A stretch of DNA of 64,000 bases from the NCBI RefSeq assembly GCF_004331675.1, contig NZ_SJSN01000014.1:80711-144710 (forward strand), read 5' to 3'. Below, in pieces: positions 42,365 through 51,129 of the stretch; position 1 is the first letter of the stretch, and each line of letters begins with the position of its first letter. The stretch is from Pedobacter frigidisoli (GTDB taxonomy: Bacteria; Bacteroidota; Bacteroidia; Sphingobacteriales; Sphingobacteriaceae). The position numbers were made by a program, and so were the translations under genes. Below the pieces are notes generated by a model, which made no database searches, was not told where the DNA came from, and saw only the letters and a program-made list of their open reading frames with translations.

Positions 42365-43595
42365 TCATTGCAATAATTTGATCGGTTGCGCCTTTTTTAT
42401 CTTCCACATAATTTCTTGCCGCAACTGCCGCTTTTTCATCAACTATTAATTCATCAAAAGCATTTATTAATTCTGTGGTTGAGGAAATACTTTTTGCAGC
42501 GCCAATTGCAATTAAGTCTTTCGCCTCTTGAAACTTGTCATATTTGGGGCCAAAAATTACTGGCAATCCAAATGCTGCGGCTTCTAATGTGTTGTGTATC
42601 CCAGTTCCAAATCCACCGCCAATGTAAGCCAGTTTTCCGTACTGATAAAGTGAGGAAAGCATTCCAATGTTGTCGATGATTAAGATATTTGAGTTTTGGT
42701 TTATGGTTTCTGCATCAAAAACGGAAAACCGTAAAGTGCCAGCTGAAAATTGTTTCTCTATACTTTCAATATGACTTTCATGAATTTCATGCGGGGCAAT
42801 AATGAATTTCCAATCTGGATATTTTGCAGGTAGAACCGATAACAGTTTTTCATCTTCTGGCCATGTACTACCACAAATTAGGGATGGAGAATCTCCAATA
42901 AATCTTTCTATTGTTTCTAATTTTTTAGGTAATTGAGCATTCTCATAAACCCGATCAAAGCGGGTATCGCCATTTATGATCACATTGTTTAATCCAATAG
43001 AAACTAAAAGATTTTTGCTTTCCTCATTTTGAACAAAGAAATAGGTTACTGATTTTAAGATGTTGCGGTAAAAGCCACCGTACCATTTAAAAAAAGCCTG
43101 ACTTGGTCTAAAAATTCCAGAAATAACATATAGCGGGATATTTTGATCGGCAAGTTCCTTAAAATAGAAATGCCAAAATTCATATTTTGTAAATATTGCC
43201 ATCTCTGGATTAATGGCTTTTACAAATCGCTTTGCATTACTTGGTGTATCAATAGGGAGATAAAATACATCCGCCAAAGCGTAATTTTTTCTAATCTCAT
43301 ATCCCGAAGGCGAGAAGAAAGTGACTACAATTTTCCTTTGTGGATAAAGTGATTTTAGCTTTTCCAACACGGGCCTGCCTTGCTCAAATTCGCCTAAAGA
43401 TGCGAAATGGAACCAAACATGTTTATCGTTGGGATTAATCTTCTCGGCAATTTGATCGAAGATTTTTTTGCGCCCATTAATAAACAACTTTGCCTTTGTA
43501 TTGAACAAAGAAAAAATCCAAATTATTAAATTGTAACCCTTAATTCCTAATGTATAAAGCAAAAGCATTCGTGTAATTTCATATCTTCGTGGCAA
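42348..43595 (-). CDS. waaA: 3-deoxy-D-manno-octulosonic acid (Kdo) transferase
   Basis: 415 residues of the WaaA/KdtA family: N-terminal membrane anchor (~10-30), the catalytic Glu at about residue 69 in ASLGEFEQGRP, and the C-terminal GT-B domain with GGGFGTGIHNTLEAAAFG and PVIFGP. It adds Kdo from CMP-Kdo to lipid IVA in the inner membrane. It is divergent from ugd. Other lipid A-related genes of the window (lptB, lpxR-like, pagL-like) are far away. Confidence 0.95.
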   Translation of the reverse strand: MPRRYEITRMLLLYTLGIKGYNLIIWIFSLFNTKAKLFINGRKKIFDQIAEKINPNDKHVWFHFASLGEFEQGRPVLEKLKSLYPQRKIVVTFFSPSGYEIRKNYALADVFYLPIDTPSNAKRFVKAINPEMAIFTKYEFWHFYFKELADQNIPLYVISGIFRPSQAFFKWYGGFYRNILKSVTYFFVQNEESKNLLVSIGLNNVIINGDTRFDRVYENAQLPKKLETIERFIGDSPSLICGSTWPEDEKLLSVLPAKYPDWKFIIAPHEIHESHIESIEKQFSAGTLRFSVFDAETINQNSNILIIDNIGMLSSLYQYGKLAYIGGGFGTGIHNTLEAAAFGLPVIFGPKYDKFQEAKDLIAIGAAKSISSTTELINAFDELIVDEKAAVAARNYVEDKKGATDQIIAMITKSN

Positions 43596-43717
43596 GATAA
43601 AACGAAAATTTTTAAAAAGCTTAATTATCTATGAAACGGGTGAGATTTTGCCAATAGTGAAAATGAAAATCTAAAAATTTCACCCCATCATTTAAGCTGA
43701 AAATAAAACATAAATAA

Positions 43718-45031
43718 ATGAAAATAGCCGTTATAGGTACTGGATACGTAGGCTTGGTTACTGGAACCTGCCTTGCCGAAACAGGGAATGATGTAATATG
43801 TGTTGACATTAACGAAGCTAAGGTTAAGAAAATGCAGGATGGGGAAGTTCCAATTTACGAACCTGGTCTTGACCTTTTGTTCCACAGAAATATAAAACAA
43901 GGGAGATTAACTTTTACCACTATTCTTGCCGATGCAGTAAAAGACGCCCAGATTATTTTCATGGCTTTACCTACGCCTCCAGGTGGAGATGGTGCCGCCG
44001 ATCTTTCTTACATTTTAGGTGCAGCCAAAGATATCTCCAAACTGATAACCGAATACAAGGTAATTGTTAATAAATCTACTGTTCCCGTTGGAACTGCTGA
44101 TAAGGTGAAAGCTGTTTTTGCTGAAAACACTTCAATTGAGGTTGATGTGGTTTCCAATCCGGAGTTTTTACGCGAAGGTGTTGCCGTTGATGATTTCATG
44201 AAACCAGATCGTGTAGTATTGGGAACAAAAAGCGAAAAGGCTAAAAAATTAATGGCAGAACTCTATGGTCCATACGTTCGACAAGGAAACCCAATTCTTT
44301 TTATGGATGAACGTTCTTCTGAACTAACAAAATATGCGGCAAATTCTTTTTTAGCCACAAAGATTACTTTTATGAATGAAGTTGCAAACCTTTGCGAACT
44401 TGTAGGTGCCGATGTTGATGCGGTAAGAAAAGGTATTGGTTCTGATGAGCGAATTGGTAAGCGTTTCCTTTTTCCAGGTGTTGGTTACGGTGGTTCTTGT
44501 TTTCCTAAAGATGTGCAAGCATTGGTTAAATCTTCTGATGACTATGCTTACGATTTCCAGATCTTAAAATCGGTAATGGAAGTTAATGAGCGACAAAAAA
44601 CCATTTTGGTAGATAAGGTTTTAAAATATTATAAAAACGATATCAACGGAAAACATTTTGCACTTTGGGGCTTGGCCTTTAAGCCAGAAACTGATGATAT
44701 CCGCGAAGCACCAGCTTTATACATTATCGATGCGCTAATTAAAAACGGTGCTACTGTTACGGTTTTCGATCCAGAAGCGATGGAAAACGTAAAAAGTATT
44801 ATTGGCGAAAAAGTTTTTTACGCTAAAAACCAGTATGAAGCTTTACAGAATGCAGATGCGCTTTTAATTGCTACAGAATGGTCGGTTTTTCGTAATCCTG
44901 ATTTTGAAAAAATTGATAATATCCTGAAAAATAAGGTAATTTTTGATGGGCGTAACTTATACGATCTGCAAAAAATGATCGATCTGGGTTATTACTACAA
45001 CAGTATCGGCAGAAAATTATTAACCCCCTAG
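43718..45031 (+). CDS. ugd: UDP-glucose 6-dehydrogenase
   Basis: 437 residues. The NAD-binding motif GTGYVG is at 7-12 and the catalytic Cys261 is in GYGGSCFPKD; the C-terminal domain has WGLAFKPETDDIREAPA. It oxidises UDP-glucose to UDP-glucuronate. The last two codons and the stop TAG lie inside the first arm of a CCCCT/AGGGG repeat (45021-45047), which therefore sets the C-terminus. It heads the nucleotide-sugar cluster ugd-uxs-galE. Confidence 0.96.
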   Translation: MKIAVIGTGYVGLVTGTCLAETGNDVICVDINEAKVKKMQDGEVPIYEPGLDLLFHRNIKQGRLTFTTILADAVKDAQIIFMALPTPPGGDGAADLSYILGAAKDISKLITEYKVIVNKSTVPVGTADKVKAVFAENTSIEVDVVSNPEFLREGVAVDDFMKPDRVVLGTKSEKAKKLMAELYGPYVRQGNPILFMDERSSELTKYAANSFLATKITFMNEVANLCELVGADVDAVRKGIGSDERIGKRFLFPGVGYGGSCFPKDVQALVKSSDDYAYDFQILKSVMEVNERQKTILVDKVLKYYKNDINGKHFALWGLAFKPETDDIREAPALYIIDALIKNGATVTVFDPEAMENVKSIIGEKVFYAKNQYEALQNADALLIATEWSVFRNPDFEKIDNILKNKVIFDGRNLYDLQKMIDLGYYYNSIGRKLLTP

Positions 45032-45135
45032 CCCCCTGAAGGGGGAACTAAAAGCAAGTCGGAAGAGCAAAATTTAATATCAAATCTATCATGAACGAAA
45101 GAAAGAAAAAGTCCCCTTTAGGGGATTTAGGGGTT
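45021..45135. repeat. CCCCT/AGGGG inverted-repeat element bridging ugd and uxs
   Basis: Arm 1 (45021-45047) contains the ugd stop: TAACCCCCTAGCCCCCTGAA then GGGGGAA. Arm 2 (45111-45135), GTCCCCTTTAGGGGATTTAG then GGGTT, is its inverse complement and lies inside the uxs reading frame. The layout equals that of 26719-26843, and in both cases TCCCC begins exactly 21 bases after the A of the ATG. Confidence 0.85.
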
Positions 45136-46119
45136 CGAAAAAGAATATTAATTACTGGGGCAGCTGGCTTTTTAGGCTCGCATTTATGCGATCGCTTTGT
45201 TAAGGAAGATTATCATGTTATCGGCATGGATAACCTAATCACTGGCGATTTGGCCAATATCGAGCATCTTTTCAAGTTAGAAAACTTCGAGTTTTACAAT
45301 CACGATGTTTCCAAGTTCGTTCATATTCCGGGCAAGCTCGATTATATCTTACATTTTGCCTCTCCAGCCAGCCCGATTGACTACCTTAAAATTCCAATAC
45401 AAACATTAAAAGTTGGCTCCTTAGGAACGCACAATCTTTTAGGTTTAGCCAGAAATAAAAATGCCAGAATGCTCATTGCTTCCACATCAGAAGTTTATGG
45501 AGATCCGAGCGTAAATCCTCAGCCCGAAGAATATTGGGGAAATGTAAATCCGGTAGGACCAAGAGGAGTTTATGATGAAGCTAAGCGTTTTCAGGAGGCA
45601 ATTACAATGGCCTATCATACTTTTCATGGAGTTGAAACCAGGATTGTAAGAATTTTTAATACCTACGGACCTAGAATGCGACTAAATGATGGACGTGTTC
45701 TGCCAGCATTTATTGGTCAGGCATTAAGGGGAGAAGACCTTACTGTTTTTGGTGATGGTAGCCAAACACGCTCATTTTGTTATGTTGATGATTTGATCGA
45801 AGGAATTTATCGTTTGCTGATGAGCGATTATGCTCAGCCAGTAAACATTGGTAATCCTGATGAAATTACCATCAAGCAATTCTGCGAGGAAATTATTAAA
45901 CTTACCGGAACATCACAGAAAATAGTTTACAAGGAACTTCCACAGGATGATCCAAAACAACGCAGACCAGACATTACAAAAGCCCAATCTATTTTAGGAT
46001 GGGAGCCAAGGGTTGGCCGTGCAGAAGGATTGAAAATTACTTACGAATATTTTAAATCATTGCCTCCAGAGGCTTTGGAGAAAATTGAACATAAAGATTT
46101 TACCACATTTAACCGTTAA
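45091..46119 (+). CDS. uxs: UDP-glucuronate decarboxylase (UDP-xylose synthase), repeat-encoded N-terminus
   Basis: 342 residues, extended SDR family: GAAGFLGSH (23-31), the TSEVYGDP strand, the YxxxK pair in VYDEAKR and the arginine-rich NTYGPRMRLNDGRVLP. It converts UDP-glucuronate, the product of ugd next door, to UDP-xylose. The first ~15 residues (with KKKSPLGDLGV) come from the second arm of an intergenic repeat; the usual enzyme would begin near KRILITGAAG. galE follows after one base. Confidence 0.92.
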   Translation: MNERKKKSPLGDLGVRKRILITGAAGFLGSHLCDRFVKEDYHVIGMDNLITGDLANIEHLFKLENFEFYNHDVSKFVHIPGKLDYILHFASPASPIDYLKIPIQTLKVGSLGTHNLLGLARNKNARMLIASTSEVYGDPSVNPQPEEYWGNVNPVGPRGVYDEAKRFQEAITMAYHTFHGVETRIVRIFNTYGPRMRLNDGRVLPAFIGQALRGEDLTVFGDGSQTRSFCYVDDLIEGIYRLLMSDYAQPVNIGNPDEITIKQFCEEIIKLTGTSQKIVYKELPQDDPKQRRPDITKAQSILGWEPRVGRAEGLKITYEYFKSLPPEALEKIEHKDFTTFNR

Positions 46120-46120
46120 G

Positions 46121-47143
46121 ATGTCGAAAATATTAGTTACAGGTGGAACAGGGTACATAGGTTCCCACACCGTAGTAGAATTACACAACGCTGGTTACGA
46201 GGTTGTCATCGTAGATAATCTCTCTAACTCCAATATTAAAATTTTGACCCAGCTACATACCATCACTGGAAAATGGTTCGATTTCATGGAGATCGATCTT
46301 CAGGATGATAGGGCTGTTCAAGAGTTTGCAGAAAACAATAGCGATGTTACTGGAATCATTCATTTCGCAGCTTCAAAAGCTGTTGGTGAATCGGTCGAAA
46401 AGCCATTGAAGTACTACAAAAACAATTTTTACGGATTGATAAACCTTTTAACCTCGTTTAATAGAGAGATCGATTTTGTGTTCTCTTCATCTTGTACGGT
46501 GTATGGTCAGCCAGATAGCTTGCCAGTTACAGAAGCGGCACCAGTAAAAAAAGCAGAATCGCCTTACGGAAATACAAAGCAAATCGCCGAAGAGATCTTG
46601 GCAGAAACTGCTGCAGTAACACCAGCCTTAAATGTAATTGCCTTACGTTATTTTAACCCAGTTGGTGCACATGAAACAGCCTTAATCGGCGAGCTTCCAA
46701 ACGGTGTTCCTGCAAATTTAGTTCCTTTTATCACGCAATCTGCAATAGGTAAACGTGGACCAATAACGGTTTATGGTAGTGATTATGATACACCAGATGG
46801 TTCCGCAATTCGCGATTATATTCACGTAGTAGATTTGGCAAAAGCACACGTTGCTGCAATTAAAAGATTAGAAGAGGGTAAAACAGAAAGCAACTACGAG
46901 GTTTTCAATATTGGAACAGGTAGAGGCTCTTCGGTTTTAGAAATCATTTCTGCTTTCGAAAAAGTAAACGGAGAAAAGTTACATTACAATATCGGTCCAA
47001 GAAGAGCTGGAGACATTGTTCAAATTTATGGCGACGTACAGAAATCCAATAAGGAATTAGGTTGGAAAGCTGCGCTTGACATAAACGAAATGATGCGATC
47101 GGCTTGGGAATGGGAAAAATATATCAAGGCAAATCCTTTTTAA
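46121..47143 (+). CDS. galE: UDP-glucose 4-epimerase
   Basis: 340 residues: NAD motif GGTGYIGSH (8-16), catalytic Ser/Thr in SSSCTVYGQP, Tyr/Lys pair in YGNTK, and the substrate loop ALRYFNPVGAH. It interconverts UDP-glucose and UDP-galactose. The ATG at 46121 lies one base after the uxs stop; an upstream TTG inside uxs is rejected. It is part of the ugd-uxs-galE group and abuts the next gene with no gap. Confidence 0.95.
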   Translation: MSKILVTGGTGYIGSHTVVELHNAGYEVVIVDNLSNSNIKILTQLHTITGKWFDFMEIDLQDDRAVQEFAENNSDVTGIIHFAASKAVGESVEKPLKYYKNNFYGLINLLTSFNREIDFVFSSSCTVYGQPDSLPVTEAAPVKKAESPYGNTKQIAEEILAETAAVTPALNVIALRYFNPVGAHETALIGELPNGVPANLVPFITQSAIGKRGPITVYGSDYDTPDGSAIRDYIHVVDLAKAHVAAIKRLEEGKTESNYEVFNIGTGRGSSVLEIISAFEKVNGEKLHYNIGPRRAGDIVQIYGDVQKSNKELGWKAALDINEMMRSAWEWEKYIKANPF

Positions 47144-47701
47144 ATGAAGTTAGCTGAGCATAAAGATTTAAAATCGGCCATAACAGAATTACCTGTCAAA
47201 GAAAAAGACAAGTTGCTGTTGCGTCTGATTGCGAAAGATAAAGTGCTTACAGAACATCTTCATTATAAATTATTGGAAAATGAGCTTGATCTTGAAGACA
47301 GAAAAGAAACTATAAAGGCCGATGTGACCGATCAGTTGCCAGAATTGAAAAAGCTTAATGCGAAAGAAGCTTTGGTTAGGGTGCGCAAAATGATCACATC
47401 GGTTAACCATTTTTATAAGGTTACGAAAGATCCGTTAGGAGAGGTGGAGCTTAAATTGTTTATCCTCAATATTATTCCTTTGGAATATAAGCGATCTGTT
47501 CTTGGTTATCGTGATTATGGCTTTCTTTTTACGGCTTATTACGTTAAAACGATTGAAGTAACGATTAATAAATTCAGAAAACTTCACGAAGATTTGCAGT
47601 TCGATTTGAGTGAAAGCCTAAATAATTTGCTCGATAAAATCTATTCATCTAAATTAGCAGCAGCTGCTGAGGCCAGTAATTTGCCCAAAGAAATAAGTTA
47701 A
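47144..47701 (+). CDS. hypothetical helical protein in nucleotide-sugar operon
   Basis: 185 residues, mostly charged helices, no signal peptide or membrane span. The C-terminal half (KRSVLGYRDYGFLFTAYYVK then TIEVTINKFRKLHEDL) is the most patterned part. It starts on the base after the galE stop, so translation is probably coupled. I do not recognise a family; the position suggests a housekeeping role tied to the surface polysaccharide genes, or simple operon sharing. Confidence 0.75.
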   Translation: MKLAEHKDLKSAITELPVKEKDKLLLRLIAKDKVLTEHLHYKLLENELDLEDRKETIKADVTDQLPELKKLNAKEALVRVRKMITSVNHFYKVTKDPLGEVELKLFILNIIPLEYKRSVLGYRDYGFLFTAYYVKTIEVTINKFRKLHEDLQFDLSESLNNLLDKIYSSKLAAAAEASNLPKEIS

Positions 47702-47717
47702 TTTATGATTTGCCCTT

Positions 47718-48455
47718 ATGTTCGGTTTATTTAAGAAGAAGAAAATAGTACCCGAATTTAATTTCTCCAATATTGGAACTGATATGCACTCGCATATTAT
47801 TCCAGGGATTGATGATGGCGCACAAACCTTAAACGATGCAATTTTATTAGCTAAAAAATTTAAGGCGCTGGGCTTTAAAAAACTAATTGCTACACCTCAT
47901 ATTATGGCCGATTATTTCAGGAATACGCCAGACACCATTAATCGTGGGTTGGATATTTTACGAAAAGGTTTGCAAGATATACAGTTGGATTTGGAGGTTG
48001 ATGCAGCTGCTGAATACTATCTAGATGAAACCTTAGAAAAAAAGGTAAGGCAAAAAGAAGTGCTAACTTTCGGAAATAACTACCTATTATTCGAACTTTC
48101 TTACATCAATACCCCGCAAAATTTATTCGATTTCATTAAGGTTATTCAAGATGCAGGTTATAAACCGGTACTTGCCCATCCAGAACGGTATCCTTATTTC
48201 TATAATTCATTTGAAAGCTATCACCAAATAAGGGAAACAGGTTGTTTGCTCCAAATGAATTCTATTGCCCTGACTGGTTATTATGGTTCTGGAGCTAAAA
48301 AAGTGGCAGAAGAAATGGTCGAGAATCACTTGGTAGATTTCATCGGCAGCGATATGCACCACCTAAAACATGCTGCAGCACTAGAAAATAGCTTAACCAC
48401 ACCATTGATGCAACGGTTGCTAAGCCAACATCAGCTAAATAATGCGCTGCTTTAA
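47718..48455 (+). CDS. CpsB/CapC-type tyrosine-protein phosphatase (PHP family)
   Basis: 245 residues with the metal-binding PHP motifs: DMHSHIIPGIDDG (22-34), ATPHIMADYF, FELSYINTP, LAHPERYPY and GSDMHH. The set predicts a trinuclear-metal phosphatase like CpsB/YwqE, which removes phosphate from tyrosine kinases that control capsule or exopolysaccharide export. It closes the ugd-uxs-galE cluster, which fits a capsule role, although no Wzc-like kinase is in the window. Confidence 0.92.
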   Translation: MFGLFKKKKIVPEFNFSNIGTDMHSHIIPGIDDGAQTLNDAILLAKKFKALGFKKLIATPHIMADYFRNTPDTINRGLDILRKGLQDIQLDLEVDAAAEYYLDETLEKKVRQKEVLTFGNNYLLFELSYINTPQNLFDFIKVIQDAGYKPVLAHPERYPYFYNSFESYHQIRETGCLLQMNSIALTGYYGSGAKKVAEEMVENHLVDFIGSDMHHLKHAAALENSLTTPLMQRLLSQHQLNNALL

Positions 48456-48702
48456 TCCCCAACCTCCTAAAAGGGGGCTTTGAATTTCTAACGTTTATAA
48501 AGAGTTTTAAAGCCAAATAAGCCATGCGTTTCCATCATGCCTTTAGTGTCTCCCTTTAGGGGCTGGGCTTTGATTCTCGCTTGAATATTGAATTCCCAGA
48601 GCTAGGTTTTGACTCTCTCTCTTGTATATTGAATTCTTAAAGCGAAATAATCCATGCATTTCCATCATGCTATTAGTTCCCCCCTCCGGGGGTTAGGGGG
48701 AT
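48455..48702. repeat. CCCCT/AGGGG repeat cluster with a tandem 130-bp unit
   Basis: Three arm-like segments: ATCCCCAACCTCCTAAAAGG (48455), GTCTCCCTTTAGGGG (about 48547) and GTTCCCCCCTCCGGGGG (48676). Two direct copies of AAAGCSAAATAAKCCATG followed by CRTTTCCATCATGC start at 48509 and 48639, exactly 130 bases apart. The region contains no gene. It lies between the converging CpsB-like and MacB-like genes. Confidence 0.8.
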
Positions 48703-49931
48703 TACTCATACCTCAATGCCTCAACAGGATCTAATTTCGATGCTTTTTTAGCAGGATAATATCCGGAAAGAATACCAACGCCAACGCAGAGTACGAAGCC
48801 GCCGAGAATAAAAGTCCAAGGGATTAAAAATGATCCGCCCATAGCTAGGGATATGATGTTTCCTAAAACGATGCCTAAGAAAATGCCCAGCGCTCCACCC
48901 ATTAAACAGATTACTACTGCTTCGATAAGAAACTGACGACGAATAACTTTTGGGTTGGCACCAATGGCTTTACGAATTCCAATTTCTCTGGTTCTTTCGG
49001 TTACCGATACCAACATGATATTCATTAATCCGATAGATGCACCAATAAGTGTAATAATCCCAATCGCGACACCTCCCACAGCAACGAATGCTAAATTCTC
49101 AAAAAGTGTTTGCGCAATAGCATCACTTTTTGTAATCTCGAAAGTGTTGGTTTCCCCAATTCTAACTTTTCTAATATTTCTAAATAAAGAGGTCGATTCA
49201 CCAATCACATTATCTTGGTCGCTATTATCAGGAACCATTACCGTAATGGTGTAAGATGGATTAGCATTTGAATTGATCTGCTTTGCTTTTAATAATGGAA
49301 CATAAACAGCTCTATCTCCACTAAAGCCCATACTCGATCCTTTTTTCTCCAGTATACCAACAATTTTGAAACGATTGTTGCCAACGTTGATTAGTTTATC
49401 CATCGGATCTGAATCCTTAAAAAGACGATCAACAACCTCATTACCAACAATACAAACATTGCTTCCCATGGCTACTTCCGAAGCACCGAAGTTTCTTCCC
49501 TCCGATAAATTTAAACCTTGAGAGGCTAAGCCATTTTCATCAATACCTTGAACGTTAATATTTGGATTGGTTTTTAAACTGCCATATTTTACTGTAGAAC
49601 CCCCACTGGCGAAAACACTTATTGCAACCGTAGCTGGCGCATTTAAACTGTCCTTAAACTTAATTGCATCTTCATATCGGATAGATTTAAAAGGTTTTGG
49701 TCTTTTTCCATTGCCAATTCTAATTCCCGTACCTCTATTCCTAATCGTAAATGAATTTGCACCCATGCTACTAAATGCATCAGTCATACTTTTCTTTACA
49801 GCATCTAGCGTGGTTAAAATGCCAACTAAGGCCATTAAACCAATGGCAATAATTAAGGCAGTAAGCATGGTACGCAAGCGATTGCCTTTTATAGATTCTA
49901 ATGCCAGTCTGATGTTTTCTCTGTAATTCAT
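48702..49931 (-). CDS. MacB-like ABC transporter permease
   Basis: 409 residues: one N-terminal membrane helix (~20-42), a large periplasmic MacB_PCD domain (~45-275) and three C-terminal helices of the FtsX domain (~285-400). RTREIGIRKAIGANPKVIRRQF is the typical cytoplasmic coupling motif. MacB-type systems drive mechanotransmission across the periplasm for efflux or lipoprotein handling. The ATPase that would power it is not next to it, so it may pair with one encoded elsewhere. Confidence 0.9.
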   Translation of the reverse strand: MNYRENIRLALESIKGNRLRTMLTALIIAIGLMALVGILTTLDAVKKSMTDAFSSMGANSFTIRNRGTGIRIGNGKRPKPFKSIRYEDAIKFKDSLNAPATVAISVFASGGSTVKYGSLKTNPNINVQGIDENGLASQGLNLSEGRNFGASEVAMGSNVCIVGNEVVDRLFKDSDPMDKLINVGNNRFKIVGILEKKGSSMGFSGDRAVYVPLLKAKQINSNANPSYTITVMVPDNSDQDNVIGESTSLFRNIRKVRIGETNTFEITKSDAIAQTLFENLAFVAVGGVAIGIITLIGASIGLMNIMLVSVTERTREIGIRKAIGANPKVIRRQFLIEAVVICLMGGALGIFLGIVLGNIISLAMGGSFLIPWTFILGGFVLCVGVGILSGYYPAKKASKLDPVEALRYE

Positions 49932-50018
49932 TTATTATAGTATCGAGTATTCAGTATCGAGTATCAAGATGGGCATAAATACCTAAGCCTGTATCTTTTG
50001 TCTCAAACCCCTAGGTGT

Positions 50019-50057
50019 AAAAATAAAAAAAGTCCCGATGTTTAGACAAGGGGACTA
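50019..50057 (-). terminator. rho-independent terminator of the IscA/ErpA gene
   Basis: On the minus strand AGTCCC(C) and GGGACT form the stem, followed by T7 and ATTTTT, 26 bases after the stop codon. Confidence 0.82.
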
Positions 50058-50083
50058 GACTATATGTTACAATAATATTTTAT

Positions 50084-50437
50084 TTATGCCGAGAAACTCG
50101 TACCACAGCCACATGTGCTGGTAGCATTTGGATTTACAAAGGTAAAACCACGGGAGTTTAATCCATCTTGCCAATCAATCATCATACCCATAAGATACAT
50201 TTGATGTGCTTTATTCATGAAAACCTTAATGCCCTCGATGAAATATTCCTGATCTCCATCTTTTCTTTGATCGAAACCTAAAATATAATTCATGCCAGCG
50301 CAACCGCCACCTTCTACGCCTACACGTAATCCGTAATCCTCACCAATCTCCTGCTGATCTTTTAATTTATATAACTCCTTTGCTGCGCCTTCTGAAAAAG
50401 TAACTGGTGCAAATGATGTATCAACTGTTGTGCTCAT
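50084..50437 (-). CDS. iron-sulfur cluster assembly protein, IscA/ErpA family
   Basis: 117 residues of the A-type carrier family. The three conserved cysteines are Cys46 (GGGCAGM), Cys109 and Cys111 (STCGCG). These proteins bind and deliver [2Fe-2S]/[4Fe-4S] clusters to apo-enzymes. Whether it is IscA, ErpA or SufA cannot be decided here. It is single, with an intrinsic terminator. Confidence 0.93.
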   Translation of the reverse strand: MSTTVDTSFAPVTFSEGAAKELYKLKDQQEIGEDYGLRVGVEGGGCAGMNYILGFDQRKDGDQEYFIEGIKVFMNKAHQMYLMGMMIDWQDGLNSRGFTFVNPNATSTCGCGTSFSA

Positions 50438-50528
50438 GTTATTTAAATTTTATCTGTTACAAATATAAATAATAATGCACATTTTTGCTTTTAACGGTTT
50501 GTTAATATTACCGTACTTAAACAATAGC

Positions 50529-51059
50529 ATGAATATTCAACAAGTTTTAACCGACATCGTAATTTTATTTATCGGCATTTTCGCCGCCTTAATGGCTGTT
50601 TATTATATATTGAAGAACGATATTCAACAATTCTTCAATTTAAAAACAATAGAGATTAATAAGGAAAGTAGGGCACATATTTTACCTTTACGGTTACAGG
50701 CACATGAACGATTGATCATTTTTACCGATCGAATCAATCCTGCAAATCTGCTTGTGCGCCTGCATCAGCAGGGTATTGGTATTGCAACTTTGCAGGCAGG
50801 AATCCTTAATGAGGTTCGTTCAGAGTATCAGCATAACATTACCCAACAACTGTATATTGGTAGCATCACCTGGAATGTAGTTCGAAAGCTAAAGGACGAT
50901 ACCATTGCGATGATCAATAATGCGGTACAAGGTTTGCCGGCAGATGCGAATGGAATCGAATTGAGTAAAGCCATTCTGCAACACATGGCTAGCATTAATG
51001 AAAACCCTTACGATTTAACCATCGAACTGATTAAAAAAGATATTCAACAGCTGTTTTAA
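50529..51059 (+). CDS. single-pass membrane protein, unknown function
   Basis: 176 residues from the ATG at 50529. A membrane helix at about 8-28 (LTDIVILFIGIFAALMAVYY) is followed by a cytoplasmic helical domain with LPLRLQAHERLIIFTDRI. An earlier in-frame ATG at 50475 would add 18 residues, but it lies close to a promoter-like CACATTTTTG, so the later start is preferred. Not recognised. It precedes the methylmalonyl-CoA mutase gene by 70 bases on the same strand. Confidence 0.72.
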   Translation: MNIQQVLTDIVILFIGIFAALMAVYYILKNDIQQFFNLKTIEINKESRAHILPLRLQAHERLIIFTDRINPANLLVRLHQQGIGIATLQAGILNEVRSEYQHNITQQLYIGSITWNVVRKLKDDTIAMINNAVQGLPADANGIELSKAILQHMASINENPYDLTIELIKKDIQQLF

Positions 51060-51129
51060 TCGGTTAAGTGCCGAACTTGTAATTTGATGTCGCTCAGTTA
51101 AACAATTTAAGCAACTAACCAAATAAACC

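Noticed and set aside
46085..46120. Upstream TTG start for galE inside uxs
   Set aside because: The ATG at 46121 gives the exact epimerase start one base after the uxs stop.
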